The notes: generated from the letters alone by a model not told the origin. Shown: positions 1 through 13,161, counted from the stretch's first letter. The stretch is DNA of 64,000 bases from Chiridota heheva (GCA_020152595.1 JAIGNY010000335.1:530001-594000); one strand, 5' to 3'. Translations and numbers: made by a program.

Positions 1-8
1 ATATATGA

Positions 9-26
9 GTGTGTGTGTGTGTGTGT
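9..26. repeat. (GT)n microsatellite
   Basis: A pure GT dinucleotide run sits at the left edge of the window. It is an ordinary simple repeat with no coding context. Confidence 0.9.
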
Positions 27-1389
27 TCTTGCACTTTTGGCAGTAATAGAGAGGCACTTTTCACTTTAAAAAGGCACTTTTGTCATTTTTAAAGGAAAAT
101 TGGGGGAGGGGTTACGTTCCCCCGCGGTCAAGGTTCTTATGCCTATGGCTAGGATCATAGGGGAAGACTACACCATGACGCTCCAGTCCGTAAACAGTAC
201 TTTGGTTGGAGGTGTGTCAGATCTCAATGCATGTGGTGTAGGTTATAGCTTTACGAGGAGCTTACCTAGCGAAGAGAGTAACAGACCTGGTAAAAATATA
301 TAGACAACGTAGCATGTCCTACTTACCAATCATATCGCAGCAAGGTAGATAAACCACCAGACTATATCACGAGCCATGTCTGCTAATTGCACTGTTTCTT
401 CTATTCATTTTTTATTAGTAATGAAAGAGTTCTTTTGGAAGTGTGGATTGTTTAAAAGCAGTTTTCACGCAAACTGGCAAAAGTTAATTTTTATGCGAAA
501 ATATCTAAAATCCAAGTAGCTCGTATTGCGATGATTCGATCGAGTCCGTCTATAAAATGACAATATTGGAGAACTATTGCAGCAAGTTGATGGAAAGCCT
601 TCAACGGGATGCTTACCCCCATGGATAAAGCCCTCAGTTCAGTTGCGGTGCTAGCCCCCTCCCTTGTTCCACTCGAGCGAGTCCCCACTCCCCTCAGAAA
701 ATTGTGTACGGGCAACATAATTCAGTAATTGTCCGATCTATATACAGGCATTTGCCCTCTGGAGAAAAAGCTGTCTCTCTCTTGCCCTCGGTATCAAAAT
801 CCGGCGCACTGCCTCAGTTCCAAGGATATTGAGCTATATTTCTGATGGATTAGAGCGAATTTTTGTATAGGCCTATTAGCAAGAAGTTTCCAGCTATATA
901 ATATTCGAAGATTACAACATCACGTTTTCCAGCTATGATGTTTTAAGATGACTCTCAAAATTGTGTGATACTCTAAAAAGAACATCAACTGTTTTTTTGT
1001 TTTTTTAATTTGTATGTTTAACATTTAAATGGCAGTGTTTAAAAGTCTATGCAAAGTGTCAATGTGTGTGACTCACAAATACGGAAATCTGTTTTGGTTG
1101 CTGCATCGGCAGGTTAAGCTCGTACGAAAAAATGACATGTGGGTCCAATCATGCATGGACGCCATTTCATGATAATTTACATGTTACCGAAATCCGGTAT
1201 GTACAGACTGACGCCGGGGAAACAGCTTGGCCAGTGAGCAAGCCTTGCAGGGTCTGAGCCGCAGGGAACAAGCCTTGCAGAGTCCGACCGTGATTTTTGG
1301 GAGGGGGGGGGGGGACATATTCGCAAGGGAATACTAAGCAATTCCATGTGCATTGCTTGGATTTTATTTGGTATGGCTCCCTCCCCCCA
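27..1389. other. Non-coding stretch, no gene seen
   Basis: AT-rich sequence with only short chance reading frames. A poly-G run lies at about 1300-1313. I see no exon with a convincing acceptor, donor and open frame. Confidence 0.5.
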
Positions 1390-1469
1390 CCCCCGGGGGC
1401 ACTTCATAATAAAAGTGGTAAGGGTGTGCAGCCCACCAACCGAAAAACATACCCGCATTATGATAGTTT

Positions 1470-1825
1470 TTTTGGTAAGTGCAGTATGAAATTATACAAT
1501 TTTGATATCCGCAGTGTGAAAGAAGTCAATTTTGATACCTGCAGTATGAATATTCAACAAAAATATTGTAAAAATGGACCAGCAGTACAAAATTAACACA
1601 GTAACTGAACCTCATTTTTTTGGGACCTGCACTATGAAAATGATGAAAAAAGACACATTAAAAAAACACAAAAACAACAACAACAACAACTTTAGTACAT
1701 TTTTATATTTTTTTTTTCTTCAGTAAACAAGACATCTGCTCTACGAAAATGGTGCAAAAAAGGCACCTGCTCGGGCGGCACATATACATATACCTCAATA
1801 GAATTCCCGCCTCCCCCTGCAAAAA
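1470..1825 (+). repeat. Dispersed repeat fragment, copy 1
   Basis: The stretch has an internal motif series of the form 'gggacctgcactatgaaaat', 'gacatctgct', 'gcaaaaaaggcacctgctcgg', 'ggcggcacatatac', 'tacctca' and then a C-rich end. The same series in the same order is present in reverse complement at 14590-14728, so both are copies of one decayed interspersed repeat. No open reading frame is supported. It also includes an (ACA)n run at about 1672-1690. Confidence 0.5.
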
Positions 1826-4800
1826 AAAAGTTTTGCCTACACCACATGGGCCCTATGTTGCAGATGTTGATCCAAAATGGAATATTTTTGGTCCTTACTC
1901 GTAGATTTTGCAGGTTTGCGCTTAGAAAAAGGTTTAAGTTAGGAATTGTGTACAAGTTGAACATTGACGATACAAACAAAAAGTGCCAACATATTGACAT
2001 CTATGTTCCATGAATCATTTCAGTTGAGTTGTATGGCTTTGACAAAAAATTGTTGGGGCAAAGGAAACAAAGCACAAAACAAACAGCTGGGGCTCTGGCT
2101 TGCGGAAATTTTACATTTTTTACTATACATGGACCCCCCTAGATCCATCGCTACTTGTACAGGTATTTCAAAAATAAAAAAATAATGATCATTAGGCCTA
2201 ATGATTGGGTCTATATCTATTTGTAGGCTGCAATCGTAATCCACAAAATGTGAAGAATGTTTAGTTTGATTCGTTTTTTTTTTTAAATATAGAAAGAGCA
2301 ATGAAAGATCGATGATAAACTAATATGGTGATGATGTTGCTTGTGGGTGCTTGTCGGGCCTATCATATAATTGATCGATATCGATTGAGGTGGTGGTCGT
2401 CAAGCCTTTGCATGGACTCATTATCTTTAAGTTATTGTGTCCTATCTGATATAATTTGGGGACACCTAAAAGATAAAATTGACGTTAGACTGAAAAGTTT
2501 CGCAATTTTAGTGGAAACATGATTCGTGTATTGTCAGCTGCGAGCTTAATCAGACCGCGGGAATATACATGCAATATTGTTTAAATGCCAGCTGGGCGAG
2601 ATATGATATAAACTGACTTAGCAGCGCAGTTTTATTTATTACTATACTAGGCCTAGGCCTAGGCCTAACGTCTGATCCGTTGGGCTCGGCACGTCAAGCA
2701 GATCGGCAGAGAAAGATAAGATGATGTTTCATGGCTGAATTTAATCATAAAGGAAAAGAAATTAAAAGGTAGTAGGCCTGATCCGTTTTTTGTGTATGTT
2801 TCTTGTCAATTTGCCATGTCTGTTAGAGTTATGATTTGTGAAGAAAGAGAGCACTGAATCGACAGTGCAGTGAGCCTATAGCGTTTCCAAGGACGCCGCG
2901 CTTACACTAACATTGACACTCACCGTGCATGCACTGCACTCAAAGTCAAATAGGGGCCTAACGTTACACTAACTGTACGTAGCCTCTACTCATTCAGTGC
3001 ATGGTCGGAGTCGAACCGACGTAACGGTGTTGCCTTCGAGCGCAGTACGGTTTTGCCAAGTTTGAAGGGAAACTTTATCATTACAGTCAATCGGATATTT
3101 TTTTTTATGAATACTTGTGTTGCCTCAGCCAGTCAGCAAAAATAGGCCACTAATTATATCAGATATGTTGAAAACTACCCATTAACTGCAATGATAACTG
3201 ACTTTGTTTTCCCATTACGTCGCCGTGCACCACAACATTCCCAGATGACTGACCTCGAGAATGACTTTATAGTTTCATTAGCAAGGATATATAAGGCTAT
3301 AGCTCCAGCTCAAGATTGCTCTAGCTTTGATAAATGATGGTGTTTTATACAAATGACAATCATTTAATACATCGTTGAGACAGAGATTTGCTTTTGTATT
3401 GAAGTGACACCAATCACCATTAACAGCAAGGACCTAACGTTAGTCCCTCACTTGGTACAGTTGACATTGGAATTGCCGTATGCGTATGATTATGAGGGTT
3501 GTTATACTAAGATTGTAAAACAATTCCTATTTTTTTTTTAAATTCACATGTAGACAATTTCAAGAATTAGGCCTAGGCCCAACTTTGTCTATTATAATAC
3601 TCTTTTCAAGAAAACTTTTCCTAAATATTTACCTATTTAGCACTACAATGGGATAAATTTCTCCGAATTGATGTTTTGTTGCCATCTTTCCTTGTCAGTA
3701 CATTTGTGATTAACTATTTAAAAGTCCGCAAATAAGTTTAAGGATGTTCCACTAAATTGCATGTTGATTTTTCTCTTACAACAGTTTTTTGTTCATATAA
3801 TGTTATTAAATACAGTAGTTGTAAAATAGATAAAACACCAAGAAATATTTAGATTTTACAATTGTACTTTATAGGTATTATTTTGATTTTATTTCCTCGA
3901 ATAATCTTAAATATATTACCCCCGCTAAAATGTAATACCCCCAATGGCAATAGCAGTGTTTTGAACTTTGATCGTACTTTGGAGAGCTCTTTAGATGATT
4001 TTTACGGAAAGAAAAGTAGCCCAGTAAATACTTCAATAAAAGTAAGTAAAATCACTGTAAAAACAGTTTTGCAGACATGGATGGGCTTCAACGTTCAAAC
4101 ATGAATGAGCAATGTGGCCGGAAAAAAAAGTTTTCGTTTTCACAAAGATCTCAAAACAGATTTTCCTATGTTTTATCACAAGGCTTAAACGGTACAGCAG
4201 GGTATAGGTTTTTTGTAGTACCCTTGGACGACCAGCCATCACTAACGTCAGCCATTTTAACACGGCTGGCATCACTCCGATGGTACTACAGGAAGTACTA
4301 ACGTTAGGCCTAGTCACATGTCATAAGCTCTCCTAATGGTACAGTACAGTGGTCACAAAAGAACATGAAAATTAACACTGACGCCCTCAATTTTTGCCAT
4401 ACCATACAGACATCAATCTAAGAAACTTATTTCCACTTACATTTTGGTAGATTTCCCAAATTATTTGTATAAAATGGTCAATTTGGAAGAAATTAAGTGT
4501 CTTGTGCACAGGATGATAGCGTTGCAACTAGTGTTGCAAATGCATACGACGTACAACTTGATAAAGGGAGGGGCCAAAATGGGCGCAGATACAAAAAAGA
4601 CACCCTGTGCGCTCGTTACAAGGTGCGACAATTGCGTTGTTGCGTACTAGTATAATTGTTCGAATTTGACTCAAGCCCTTGTTCTTTTGTTAATATTAAT
4701 ACATACAAATCGTAGGCGTCGTACATTAGTAACACGCACACTGGTGCGTTCTTACGCTCAAGGTTGCACAGAGGATGCAGATACGCACTCAAAATATGTC

Positions 4801-5570
4801 AATGATTTCTTTACGCAAGCGTTATATCTTATTGATTAAAATTAATACGTGCGTGTTACATTTTTGTCAAGACGCTCTCAAAAATGTGTTGCAACTTTAT
4901 TTTTGCACAAAAAAGTGTAGATATTAACAACGTGTAAAACAAATTCAAGTTTCAGTGTGCTGATTTTCAGGTTACAATATGAAAGTCTTTATATCGAAAA
5001 TCAAGTTGCCCAAAATTTCTGGGCAAATTTTTTGAAAACATATGTTGAAGCCCATTGACTTTGCTTAAGTGTGTAAATATTTTACGTATGTAATCGTTCA
5101 TACTTTTAAATCAGAGCAAATGAGTTTGAGCTTGAAGATTCATACTAGGGCCTAGCCTACAGCGAATATCACTCAAGTCTTAAGTTAAATTGGCCTACAG
5201 TAGGCTAGCTAACTTTTTCATTAAAAAAAAACAATTATTATTTTTATTCATTTTGATAACAAAGATTCATATTTCAACTCGATTTTACCTTAAAAAGGAA
5301 TTTCCATTAAAAATGTAGGACAAACTGTGAGCCACTTGTTCGATGAAGATGACCATTTTTAAGATAGACTTCATTTGAACAAAACGCAGATCTTTTAGAA
5401 ATTACGGTAACTCTAAATGGACTCACATTGTTATTGAATCAATTTCCTATTACTCACAGGAATGTATCTTCAACAGCTAATACATGGCAATAAAAGTTGC
5501 TGTAGAAACTAGTAACTTTCCTAGTTCCTGATTAGTCATTGTCATATTACATGTTTGACCTGTTGACAAA
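1826..5570. other. Non-coding stretch, no gene supported
   Basis: Mostly AT-rich single-copy-looking DNA. Points seen: a TAGGCC tandem motif at 2647-2668, a box-B-like scrap near 3005-3025, and a possible but unsupported exon at about 3951-4040 (listed under rejected items). No long frame and no RNA gene could be confirmed. Unidentified 5' exons of the gene starting at 8067 could lie here. Confidence 0.45.
2647..2668. repeat. Short (TAGGCC)n tandem motif
   Basis: Three successive AGGCCT/TAGGCC hexamers followed by AACG. This motif is frequent in echinoderm-like genomes (recalled, not checked), and 'aggcctaacg' pieces recur elsewhere in the window. Confidence 0.6.
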
Positions 5571-5574
5571 CTGT

Positions 5575-6640
5575 ACGATGAGTTACAAATACTTTCACAA
5601 CCAAATCAAAGACCAACTCTCAAATTACACCTCCATCTATACTGATGGCTCCAAAAAGGCAACAAGACAGCTGCTGCTGCCGTCATTCAAGACCTCACCC
5701 TAAGTAGCAGACTTCCTGACTACTCATCCATCTTTTCAGCCGAGGCTAAGGCCATTCTCCTCGCCCTCAACTTTGTTGAGTACTCTCCTCTCAGCCACTT
5801 TGCCATTTTCTCCGACTTAAAGGCTGTTCTTACTTCTTTACTCAATCTTAAATAGGATAACCTCACATGCCACCTCCTCCTCCGGAAACTCCTTTCTCCC
5901 ACCCTCTGCAAGAAAAGTGTTCTTTTCTTCTGGATACCCAGCCATGTTGGCATCCCTGACAATGACAGGGCTGATGCAGCCGCTAAGCTTGCCCTCAACC
6001 TTCTCCCTACCCCTTTTCCCAAAACCCTCTCTGACATCAAAGCGCTTATCGCTTCCCTTGTTTGTGACCGCTAGCAAACCTCATGGAACTCCCAAATTGA
6101 TAACAAACTCCATGTCATCCAGCCCACAATTCTAATCAAATCCACCATCAACAACCTCTCTCGTATCAACAACGTTCATATTACCCGTCTTAGAATTGGT
6201 CACACCCACCTCGCTCCCACCTCCTTATTGGTTCCCCTTAACCCCTCTGTAACAATTGCCACTGCACCCTTACAATTCATCACGTTCTCCTTGCTTGCCC
6301 CCTGTACAACTTTCCCAGAGCTTCCTTCGCTCCCCACAACTCAATTGCTGATTTCTTCCAGAAAAATCCTCCAAATATAATTTTCTCCTTCCTTCATCAT
6401 GTTTCCCTCTACAACCATATCTAATTCTCCTCTTCCACCCCCTCTCTGCTTTGTTTTTGTTTCACCCATGCACATCCTCTCTCGATCACAGCTTTCTGAC
6501 TTTTGTTCTTGAATTTTTTCTCATTCTCCCCCTGTTTCCTTTACTTCCTACCTCTAGAATGATCTAACCTCTCAGGCACAATTTGACCCTAGTTGTCGTG
6601 GTGCCATTAAGACCTCATCAAACAAACAAACAAACACTTT
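5575..6640 (+). mobile_element. Degraded non-LTR retrotransposon (LINE) 3' end with RNase H domain
   Basis: The plus strand, read with frame changes, encodes the C-terminal part of a LINE ORF2. Visible RNase HI landmarks are a YTDGSK motif (about 5637-5655), SAEAKAILLAL (about 5737-5770), a FSD motif (about 5808-5818) and FFWIPSHVGIPDNDRADAAA (about 5925-5985). The frame is broken: a 1-base shift follows DGSK at about 5655, and stop codons lie near 5853 and 6071. Downstream is a pyrimidine-rich 3' region with a terminal block 'CACAATTTGACC...GGTGCCATTAA' and a (CAAA)n tail at about 6622-6640. RNase H in a LINE points to an I-group-like clade; that assignment is an inference. The copy is 5'-truncated and dead. 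Confidence 0.85.
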
Positions 6641-8066
6641 GCTGAGAACTTGATGCGGATTGGTGACAAATTTTTTTTTTTTTTGGATAATCAACTTATC
6701 TTATTTGTTTTTGTGTGAAGTTAGCCTATAGGAAATAAACTGGTTTTAAACAAATTCATATGATTACCATGTGCATAGAGAATTAAACTTTCTGGGTTTA
6801 CTGATTGACAGCTTGTTTTAACCAATCACGGCACGAATTTGCCTAGCAACACAATCTGTGTAACTAAGTGGGGGCAAACATTTTATGCGGTGACTGGTAC
6901 AGCACAGCTAGCTAACTGTGTGCAACTTATGTACATGTAGTCAATGCAACTTACTGTACAAAACAAAGTTCTGCACACACAGACTGAGTGACGGCAAAAT
7001 GGTGAACAAAAATTGCATTTACAGACTTGCTGCAGGCTTTGTAAATCTGATTGCTGTTACCCAGAACAGGTAGCAAACTGAATTTTGTTTATCCTATTTG
7101 CTAAAAACTCAAAAAATGTGGAAAAGTACCATAAATTAATCAAAGCTTGCGGCAGGTCTCACGAATATCTAAATGTCAATGCATTGGTAATGCATGATTG
7201 TGGATTTGAGGTATGTTTGCCCCACAAGTTACAGCGTTGCTATGGTGGGCGTGGCCTATTTGGAAACCGGGAAAGGTTAATTTCCAATGTGAGTGTTTTT
7301 CGAAAAATGCCTCTCATCTCAGGTTGATGTTGACCTCAAATTTCCGTACACTTGACCATTACAGCAAGTGTATATGACTGTGTGGTAGGGCCTGATAACA
7401 AAAAATGCTAAATGTCAAAAATTGAATGAAAATGGATGCCCAACCCACGGAGGAATCTTGGACCAAGTTTAATTCATGCTCTCAGATTCTGGCTATTATG
7501 AACGTTCCCATATAAAAGACAGGGGGAAATATGAAAATAACACAGATTGCCTTTAACAAGTACTCTTGTACATACTGTAGTGTAGGCTCCTATGCCTAAT
7601 TTAAGTTAAGTTAGAATCATGTGATATTTACAAATCTTACTTTTCAGGAATTTTAAGTATTTCAGGTTTTGGCCCCACTTTTAGAAATATTCTGGGCCAC
7701 ACTGCCTTTAATTAATTACAGTGAATGGAGAACTAATGCTAAAAGAAATGATTGTTTTTGGTAGTCGGCCTACATGTAAAATGTTTTGAATGGGGGCTTT
7801 AGATGTTAGTTTTGCTGACATTCCTAAGTACAAATTGTATGTAGCTGTCAGAGCACCGTGCATGCAATACAGTGTGCAGTCCAGGAGCCTTCTTATGTGT
7901 CCCAGAACTTGTATTTTATCGCTTATGAAAGTCAATGTGGCTTTTGTCCCCCTCATTTTGCAGTGCTTGGTGCCACCATATCAGGCCTAGATATAATGTC
8001 TATCTACTGTATTTATTTTCATCCAAGAAGTTCAAGAACAGATGGCCTTCTATTTTATGTTCACAG
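6641..8066. other. Non-coding stretch upstream of first recognised exon
   Basis: Single-copy-looking sequence with short open frames only. The exon at 8067 needs an upstream partner ending with one spare base, but I could not identify it here with an acceptable splice context. Confidence 0.45.
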
Positions 8067-8221
8067 GTAATGATCAGAATTGTTGCATTTGTTTTACCAT
8101 GCAAGAACCGATGACCTTTGACCCATCATTATTCCTCGCAAGCAGGTTGGAAGAGAAAGCAGTTCATGCTTATAACTATGTGGATCTGAAAAACAAGGAA
8201 TATCACAAAAAACATTCAAGG
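8067..8221 (+). CDS. Exon of uncharacterised gene (first recognised exon)
   Basis: The acceptor TTCACAG lies just before 8067 and the donor AAGG|GTAAGA just after 8221. The frame begins with the last two bases of a split codon and ends on a codon boundary, giving 51 full codons. The product begins NDQNCCICF, with three cysteines close together, and continues with Phe/Leu-rich and then Lys/His-rich stretches (YHKKHSR at the end). The following exon at 11467 starts at phase 0, which matches. No family is recognised. The upstream exon is not found, so the true N-terminus is unknown. Confidence 0.6.
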
Positions 8222-9669
8222 GTAAGACAGTACAACATTTTTTGGTTCAGCAATTTTAAAACCCAGAGATATAACTTGAAAAATTGACATTGATAACTGG
8301 GAGGCCTGCATGAGACACTTGTCTTGTACATGTAAACATACAGATGAGATAATAAAATATTTTTTAGTTAGGTGTAAACGACTTGTGGGAAATTTGTAAT
8401 CTGATGCTTCAAAATTCTGTCCAAAATTTAAGTTTCTGAAAATTTACGGACTTGTTTTCTCAATAGAGCTGTGACCATTTAGCATGTACACACTATATGT
8501 TCCCAAATGCACTCAACGTTTACTAATTATTGAGTTTTAATGGTTTTTCATACTCAAGTCTTGCCATTAAAAATCAATATTATTCAAACCACACTCACAC
8601 ATTTAGCTGACAAAATTCCAATCAATGACTTTTGCAGACGTTAAAGCTGATTGATTAGCATAATCCATTGTACATGTGAGAATCATAAATGCGCAGTAAT
8701 CACTTGTGATTCATGAATTAGTATATTTTGCACTTTGATTTTGCCAAAATCAGAGTAACTTGTGATATGCACCGTGAATGTGCAGCAATAAACAGTCTTG
8801 ACAGTGTAAGCCAACAATAACATAACGTTAGGCTTTGATATCCCACTCAATCAAGACCCGATTTACACAAATTGACCATAAAATACAGTCAAAATAGCTT
8901 TCATCAGTGGCATTCAGTACATTTACATGTAAATATTACCTGAGGCTGTTGGAGTCAAATAAATTTTGCAAGAAAGAAAAACAATATTGCAAATTAACCG
9001 AACAAAAAAAGCTTTCAACAGAGCTAAAATACAGCATGCTTCATGAACATTGCAGCCATTTTCCAGAGGACAGGAATAAACAATACTTCCAGGTGGTGGC
9101 ACACAGTTTTGAAATTATGTACAGCGAGGCGGCATTACAGTATGCATGATTTTCACTGAAAGCCCTAGCGAGTTTGGCAAAAATGTTACGCAATGGTGAG
9201 ATTTAAATGACATTGAAGAGAACTGTTCTCTTCTTTCTAAACAAATTTTGATGCAGATTTTCCATAAAAATGATTATTCTCAATTTGCAAAGCAAAATTT
9301 CAGCATTTATTTGGGCATTGGAGCCGATATTTTTGCCGTACTTGTTGCGCAATTTGTTTTAATTTAGCATCATATTTGAGCAACTTTGGTTCACATCATC
9401 AGTAAATGTTCTTAGCTCTTATTTCTCAAGTAAAAATTAAATTTTGGTTGAGGGTATTTGGAATGGGATGATCATTTTCAAGTGGTCCTATTTAAATAAC
9501 TTGGTGGAGGATTGAAAAACAATTAGGAAATTAAAAGGTTTTCTTGTTGTGGTGTCACAAAATTTCAATAATTCTGCATAATTTATTATAATAAACCTTA
9601 AAATCAAAATACTGTAAAATGGTGAATTTATAACCAATTTTGATGAATTATTTTGCTATTTTTATGCGG
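8222..9669. other. Intron sequence, nothing specific seen
   Basis: AT-rich intron between exons 8067-8221 and 11467-11651. No embedded gene, RNA or clear mobile element is visible. Confidence 0.5.
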
Positions 9670-9860
9670 TTCTGGCAAGAAAATGGGTGATTCGCGGGAA
9701 GAAAAAAAACATACAATTTTTTGAGTAAACAGCAGTATTTGTGGTAAATATGTGATCTAAAAACGTCACCCTCATCTAATTGTGCAATGAAAAATGTATT
9801 GAATTGTGAAAGAGGAAAGCATATAAAGTGTATTTCTGGTACGATTTTTTATGGGAACTT
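9670..9860 (+). repeat. Dispersed repeat fragment related to the 45-kb duplication
   Basis: The series 'tcgcgggaagaaaaaaaa', 'gagtaaacagcagtat', 'tgtgatctaaaa', 'aattgtgcaatgaaaa', 'ttgaattgtgaaagagg' matches, in order, the sequence at about 45255-45410 and 46020-46165. It is therefore a third, more diverged copy of an interspersed repeat, and it has no coding capacity. Confidence 0.7.
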
Positions 9861-10387
9861 GAAGATTTTGACGGACGGACACCATTTATTCAGAACAGCC
9901 TTTGATAAAATTGTACCCAAGGTTCCAACGTGGTCTAGGCAGGCTTTGATTTTAGATAAAATACTTTCTTCCAATTAAGATCAAGTTGTTGCTAGCACTT
10001 TTCCTGCCCATTGATCTTAAAGAAGATCATAAAGAATTTATAGTTACAGAAGGTATAATATGTCATGTACAGTACTTAGCTTTAGGACATACACAAGTGT
10101 GTGGTACATGTAAATGTACAGTATTTACTATTGCCCAGACACCTTGCATATTCATTGTAAGAGCATTGATGCTTTTATTGACTGAGTCTATTTGCCCATC
10201 AAATACTACAATCAAATACTCAGCCCAAATTACAATGACCCTCTGTTGTGGGTTTGTTTAGGGTGGATTTGAAGGAAGATTACAAAGAGGTTGTGTAAAG
10301 AGCTTAAGAGTATATGTGGGAGCTTGTTTACTTTGAGGGCAGTTAGAGACCAATTGCTACTGAATGATTGCTTGTGCCATCCTGGAT

Positions 10388-11165
10388 ATGGTTGTACCAG
10401 GGAGTTGGCATGGTTGTACCAGGGAGTTGGCATGGTTGTACCAGGGAGTTGGCATGGTTGTACCAGGGAGTTGGCATGGTTGTACCAGGGAGTTGGCATG
10501 GTTGTACCAGGGAGTTGGCATGGTTGTACCAGGGAGTTGGCATGGTTGTACCAGGGAGTTGGCATGGTTGTACCAGGGAGTTGGCATGGTTGTACCAGGG
10601 AGTTGGCATGGTTGTACCAGGGAGTTGGCATGGTTGTACCAGGGAGTTGGCATGGTTGTACCAGGGAGTTGGCATGGTTGTACCAGGGAGTTGGCATGGT
10701 TGTACCAGGGAGTTGGCATGGTTGTACCAGGAGTTGGCATGGTTGTACCAGGGAGTTGGCATGGTTGTACCAGGAGTTGGCATGGTTGTACCAGGGAGTT
10801 GGCATGGTTGTACCAGGGAGTTGGCATGGTTGTACCAGGGAGTTGGCATGGTTGTACCAGGAGTTGGCATGGTTGTACCAGGGAGTTGGCATGGTTGTAC
10901 CAGGGAGTTGGCATGGTTGTACCAGGGAGTTGGCATGGTTGTACCAGGGAGTTGGCATGGTTGTACCAGGGAGTTGGCATGGTTGTACCAGGGAGTTGGC
11001 ATGGTTGTACCAGGGAGTTGGCATGGTTGTACCAGGGAGTTGGCATGGTTGTACCAGGGAGTTGGCATGGTTGTACCAGGGAGTTGGCATGGTTGTACCA
11101 GGGAGTTGGCATGGTTGTACCAGGGAGTTGGCATGGTTGTACCAGGGAGTTGGCATGGTTGTACT
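10388..11165. repeat. 22-bp minisatellite, about 35 copies
   Basis: Perfect or near-perfect tandem copies of GGTTGTACCAGGGAGTTGGC plus AT (22 bp). Three units lost one G and are 21 bp (near 10729, 10772 and 10859). Because 22 and 21 are not multiples of three and the unit lacks stop codons in every frame on both strands, long open frames appear in all six readings. These are artefacts of the repeat. The array lies in the intron between the exons at 8067 and 11467. Very low divergence suggests recent expansion or homogenisation. Confidence 0.97.
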
Positions 11166-11466
11166 TCTAGTGAACACTGGGTTGGTGTGATGAAGGAAAT
11201 GTACAGTGTATGCTAAGTGTTTTGATATGACACATTGCATTGTTTTGTAATTTACAGTATTTAAAAAAAAATGTGGATCAATGATGCAATCATATAAACT
11301 TAATACCAAGACAAAATTGGTTCACAGATTTAATTGTTGGTGGTGATTTGGAGTTGCAGCAACCAAGAAAAAATGTAATGTAAGCTTCATAATTGCAAAG
11401 TCTGTTTAATTTACAGTTAGGGCATGTAAAAGTGATCAAAATTTATTTCATTTTACAAATCCTCAG

Positions 11467-11651
11467 CAAAGATACCTTGGAGATGTGAGTGGTCGATACC
11501 GCCGCCAACAACCCCCCTCAACCTCAAGCCTTGTCGGGTCCCTGGTCAGCCTGGACTTTCCGGAGACACGTGCTGACCATCTGAAGACCTCCAGTGCCAT
11601 TATAAATGACCAGAGTAGCCAAATCAGACACACTTTTAAAAAGACACAAAG
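11467..11651 (+). CDS. Exon 2 of uncharacterised gene
   Basis: The acceptor AATCCTCAG precedes 11467 and the donor CAAAG|GTAAAA follows 11651. The exon starts at phase 0, joining the preceding exon in frame, and ends with two spare bases (AG). The peptide is rich in Arg, Gln and Ser (RYLGDVSGRYRRQQPPSTSS at its start, IRHTFKKTQ near its end). It looks like a low-complexity linker and no domain is recognised. The nearby acceptor at 11472 would change the phase and is less compatible. Confidence 0.65.
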
Positions 11652-11938
11652 GTAAAACTTTGAAGTGACCAGCCAATTTGACCAGTGATAACAGACTTGA
11701 TGCAAAAATGGGAGTTTGTTGGAAAGAGTTTGCTGTTGTAATTGTCTTGTTTCAAAACTAATTTTGATGTTCTTCTTGTCATTTTTAGTGTAATGTACAC
11801 TTATTTTCCAGTACTAATGATAGCTCTGTACTTTTTAATATTATTGATTCAATTCACAGACAATTTTGCATACAATTTTTTTTTTTTAAATGATTGAGGA
11901 GACTATGGAAAGTGTTAAAACAAAACTTGGAGTAAATA

Positions 11939-12576
11939 AAGCTCCTCTTGTAATAGAGCCCCTTTTGTAATAGAGCCCCTCTAGAGCCCCTCTTGTAATA
12001 GAGCCCCTCTTGTAATAGAGCTCCTTTTGTAATAAAGCCCCTCTTGTAATAGAGCCCCTCTTGTAACAGAGCTCCTCTTGTAATAGAGCCCCTCTTGTAA
12101 TAGAGCCCCTCTTGTAATAGAGCCCCTCTTGTAATAGAGTTCCTCTTGTAAGAGAGCCCTTCTTGTAATAGAGCTCCTCTTGTAATAGAGCCCCTCTTGT
12201 AATAGAGCTCCTCTTGTAATAGAGCTCCTCTTGTAATAGAGCTCCTATTGTAATAGAGCTCCTCTTGTAATAGAGCCCCTCTTGTAATAGAGCCCCTCTT
12301 GTAATAGAGCCTCTCTTGTAATAGAGTCCTTCTTGTAATAGAGCCCCTCTTGTAATAGAACCCCTCTTGTAATAGAGCCCCTCTTGTAATAGAGCCCCTT
12401 ATGTAATAGAGCCCTTCTTGTAATAGAGCCCCTCTTGTAATAGAGCCCCTCTTGTAATAGAGCTCTTGTAATAGAGCCCCTCTTGTAATAGAGCTCCTAT
12501 TGTAATAGAACTCCTCTTGTAATAGAGCCCCTCTTGTAATAGAGCTCCTCTTGTAATAGAGCCCCTCTTGTAATAC
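11939..12576. repeat. 17-bp minisatellite, about 37 copies
   Basis: Tandem copies of TGTAATAGAGCCCCTCT with frequent C/T variants (GCTCCTCT) and a few truncated units (near 11982 and 12463). It lies in the intron between exons at 11467 and 13162. The open frames on the minus strand, rich in Leu, Tyr and Arg, are by-products of the repeat. Confidence 0.95.
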
Positions 12577-13161
12577 AGACAGATAATATATACACGACAC
12601 ATTATAATAAGAAAAAAGAAAAGTAACATCCAGAAAGAAATGTACCAAAGCAAAACAAATACCAAATATGGTACAAAAATTTCTTTACACATGTAAAGAA
12701 ATGTTATTATGCTGAGCTTATTGCCCAGAGCCCACCCACACTAACTTAGAGGTCGATTTCCAAACCCCCTCCTCCCCCCTCATCCCCCTCCCCTCTTCCC
12801 TCTCTTAAACAGAAAGAAAGGGGAAGCTAAAAACTATACACTCCTGTAATATATTTTTATACTTTAACTTTTCTGACACATTAATTTCAGTCTATAGTTT
12901 ACTAATAGGATATACACTAAATTTGAAATTTTGTTGACCTATTTTTACACCTCTCCAAAGGTATAGGTATTTCCATTTTCAGAGACCTAGTTTAGTATGG
13001 TTCTGGATTTATTATGAACTTCCCAAGCTTTAATCGACTCTGAAATTCAAAACTGAATTTGCTATTGTAAAACTTGCATGTTTTATTCATAATTTAGTAA
13101 GTTTTCGGAAGGCATGGATAGTCTGTTATGAATAACCGTTTATTCATTTCTCATGTCACAG
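12577..13161. other. Intron sequence
   Basis: Contains a C/T-rich tract at 12755-12805 and otherwise AT-rich unique-looking sequence. No gene is seen. Confidence 0.5.

Noticed and set aside
2995..3060. tRNA gene on the minus strand (GGTTCGACTCC box B)
   Set aside because: Only the T-arm-like part is present; no box A, acceptor stem or anticodon stem could be built.
3951..4040. Possible exon (AATAGCAG acceptor, AAAA|GTAAGTA donor, FDRTLESSLDDFYG peptide)
   Set aside because: The donor is strong and the peptide plausible, but its phase-0 end does not fit the 8067 exon and nothing else supports it.
10230..11309. Very long open frames (up to about 360 codons) on both strands
   Set aside because: They exist only because the 22-bp unit lacks stop codons; all frames read the same repeat and there is no splice or initiation support.
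11854..12692. Minus-strand open frames rich in Leu/Tyr/Arg
   Set aside because: Produced by the 17-bp minisatellite.
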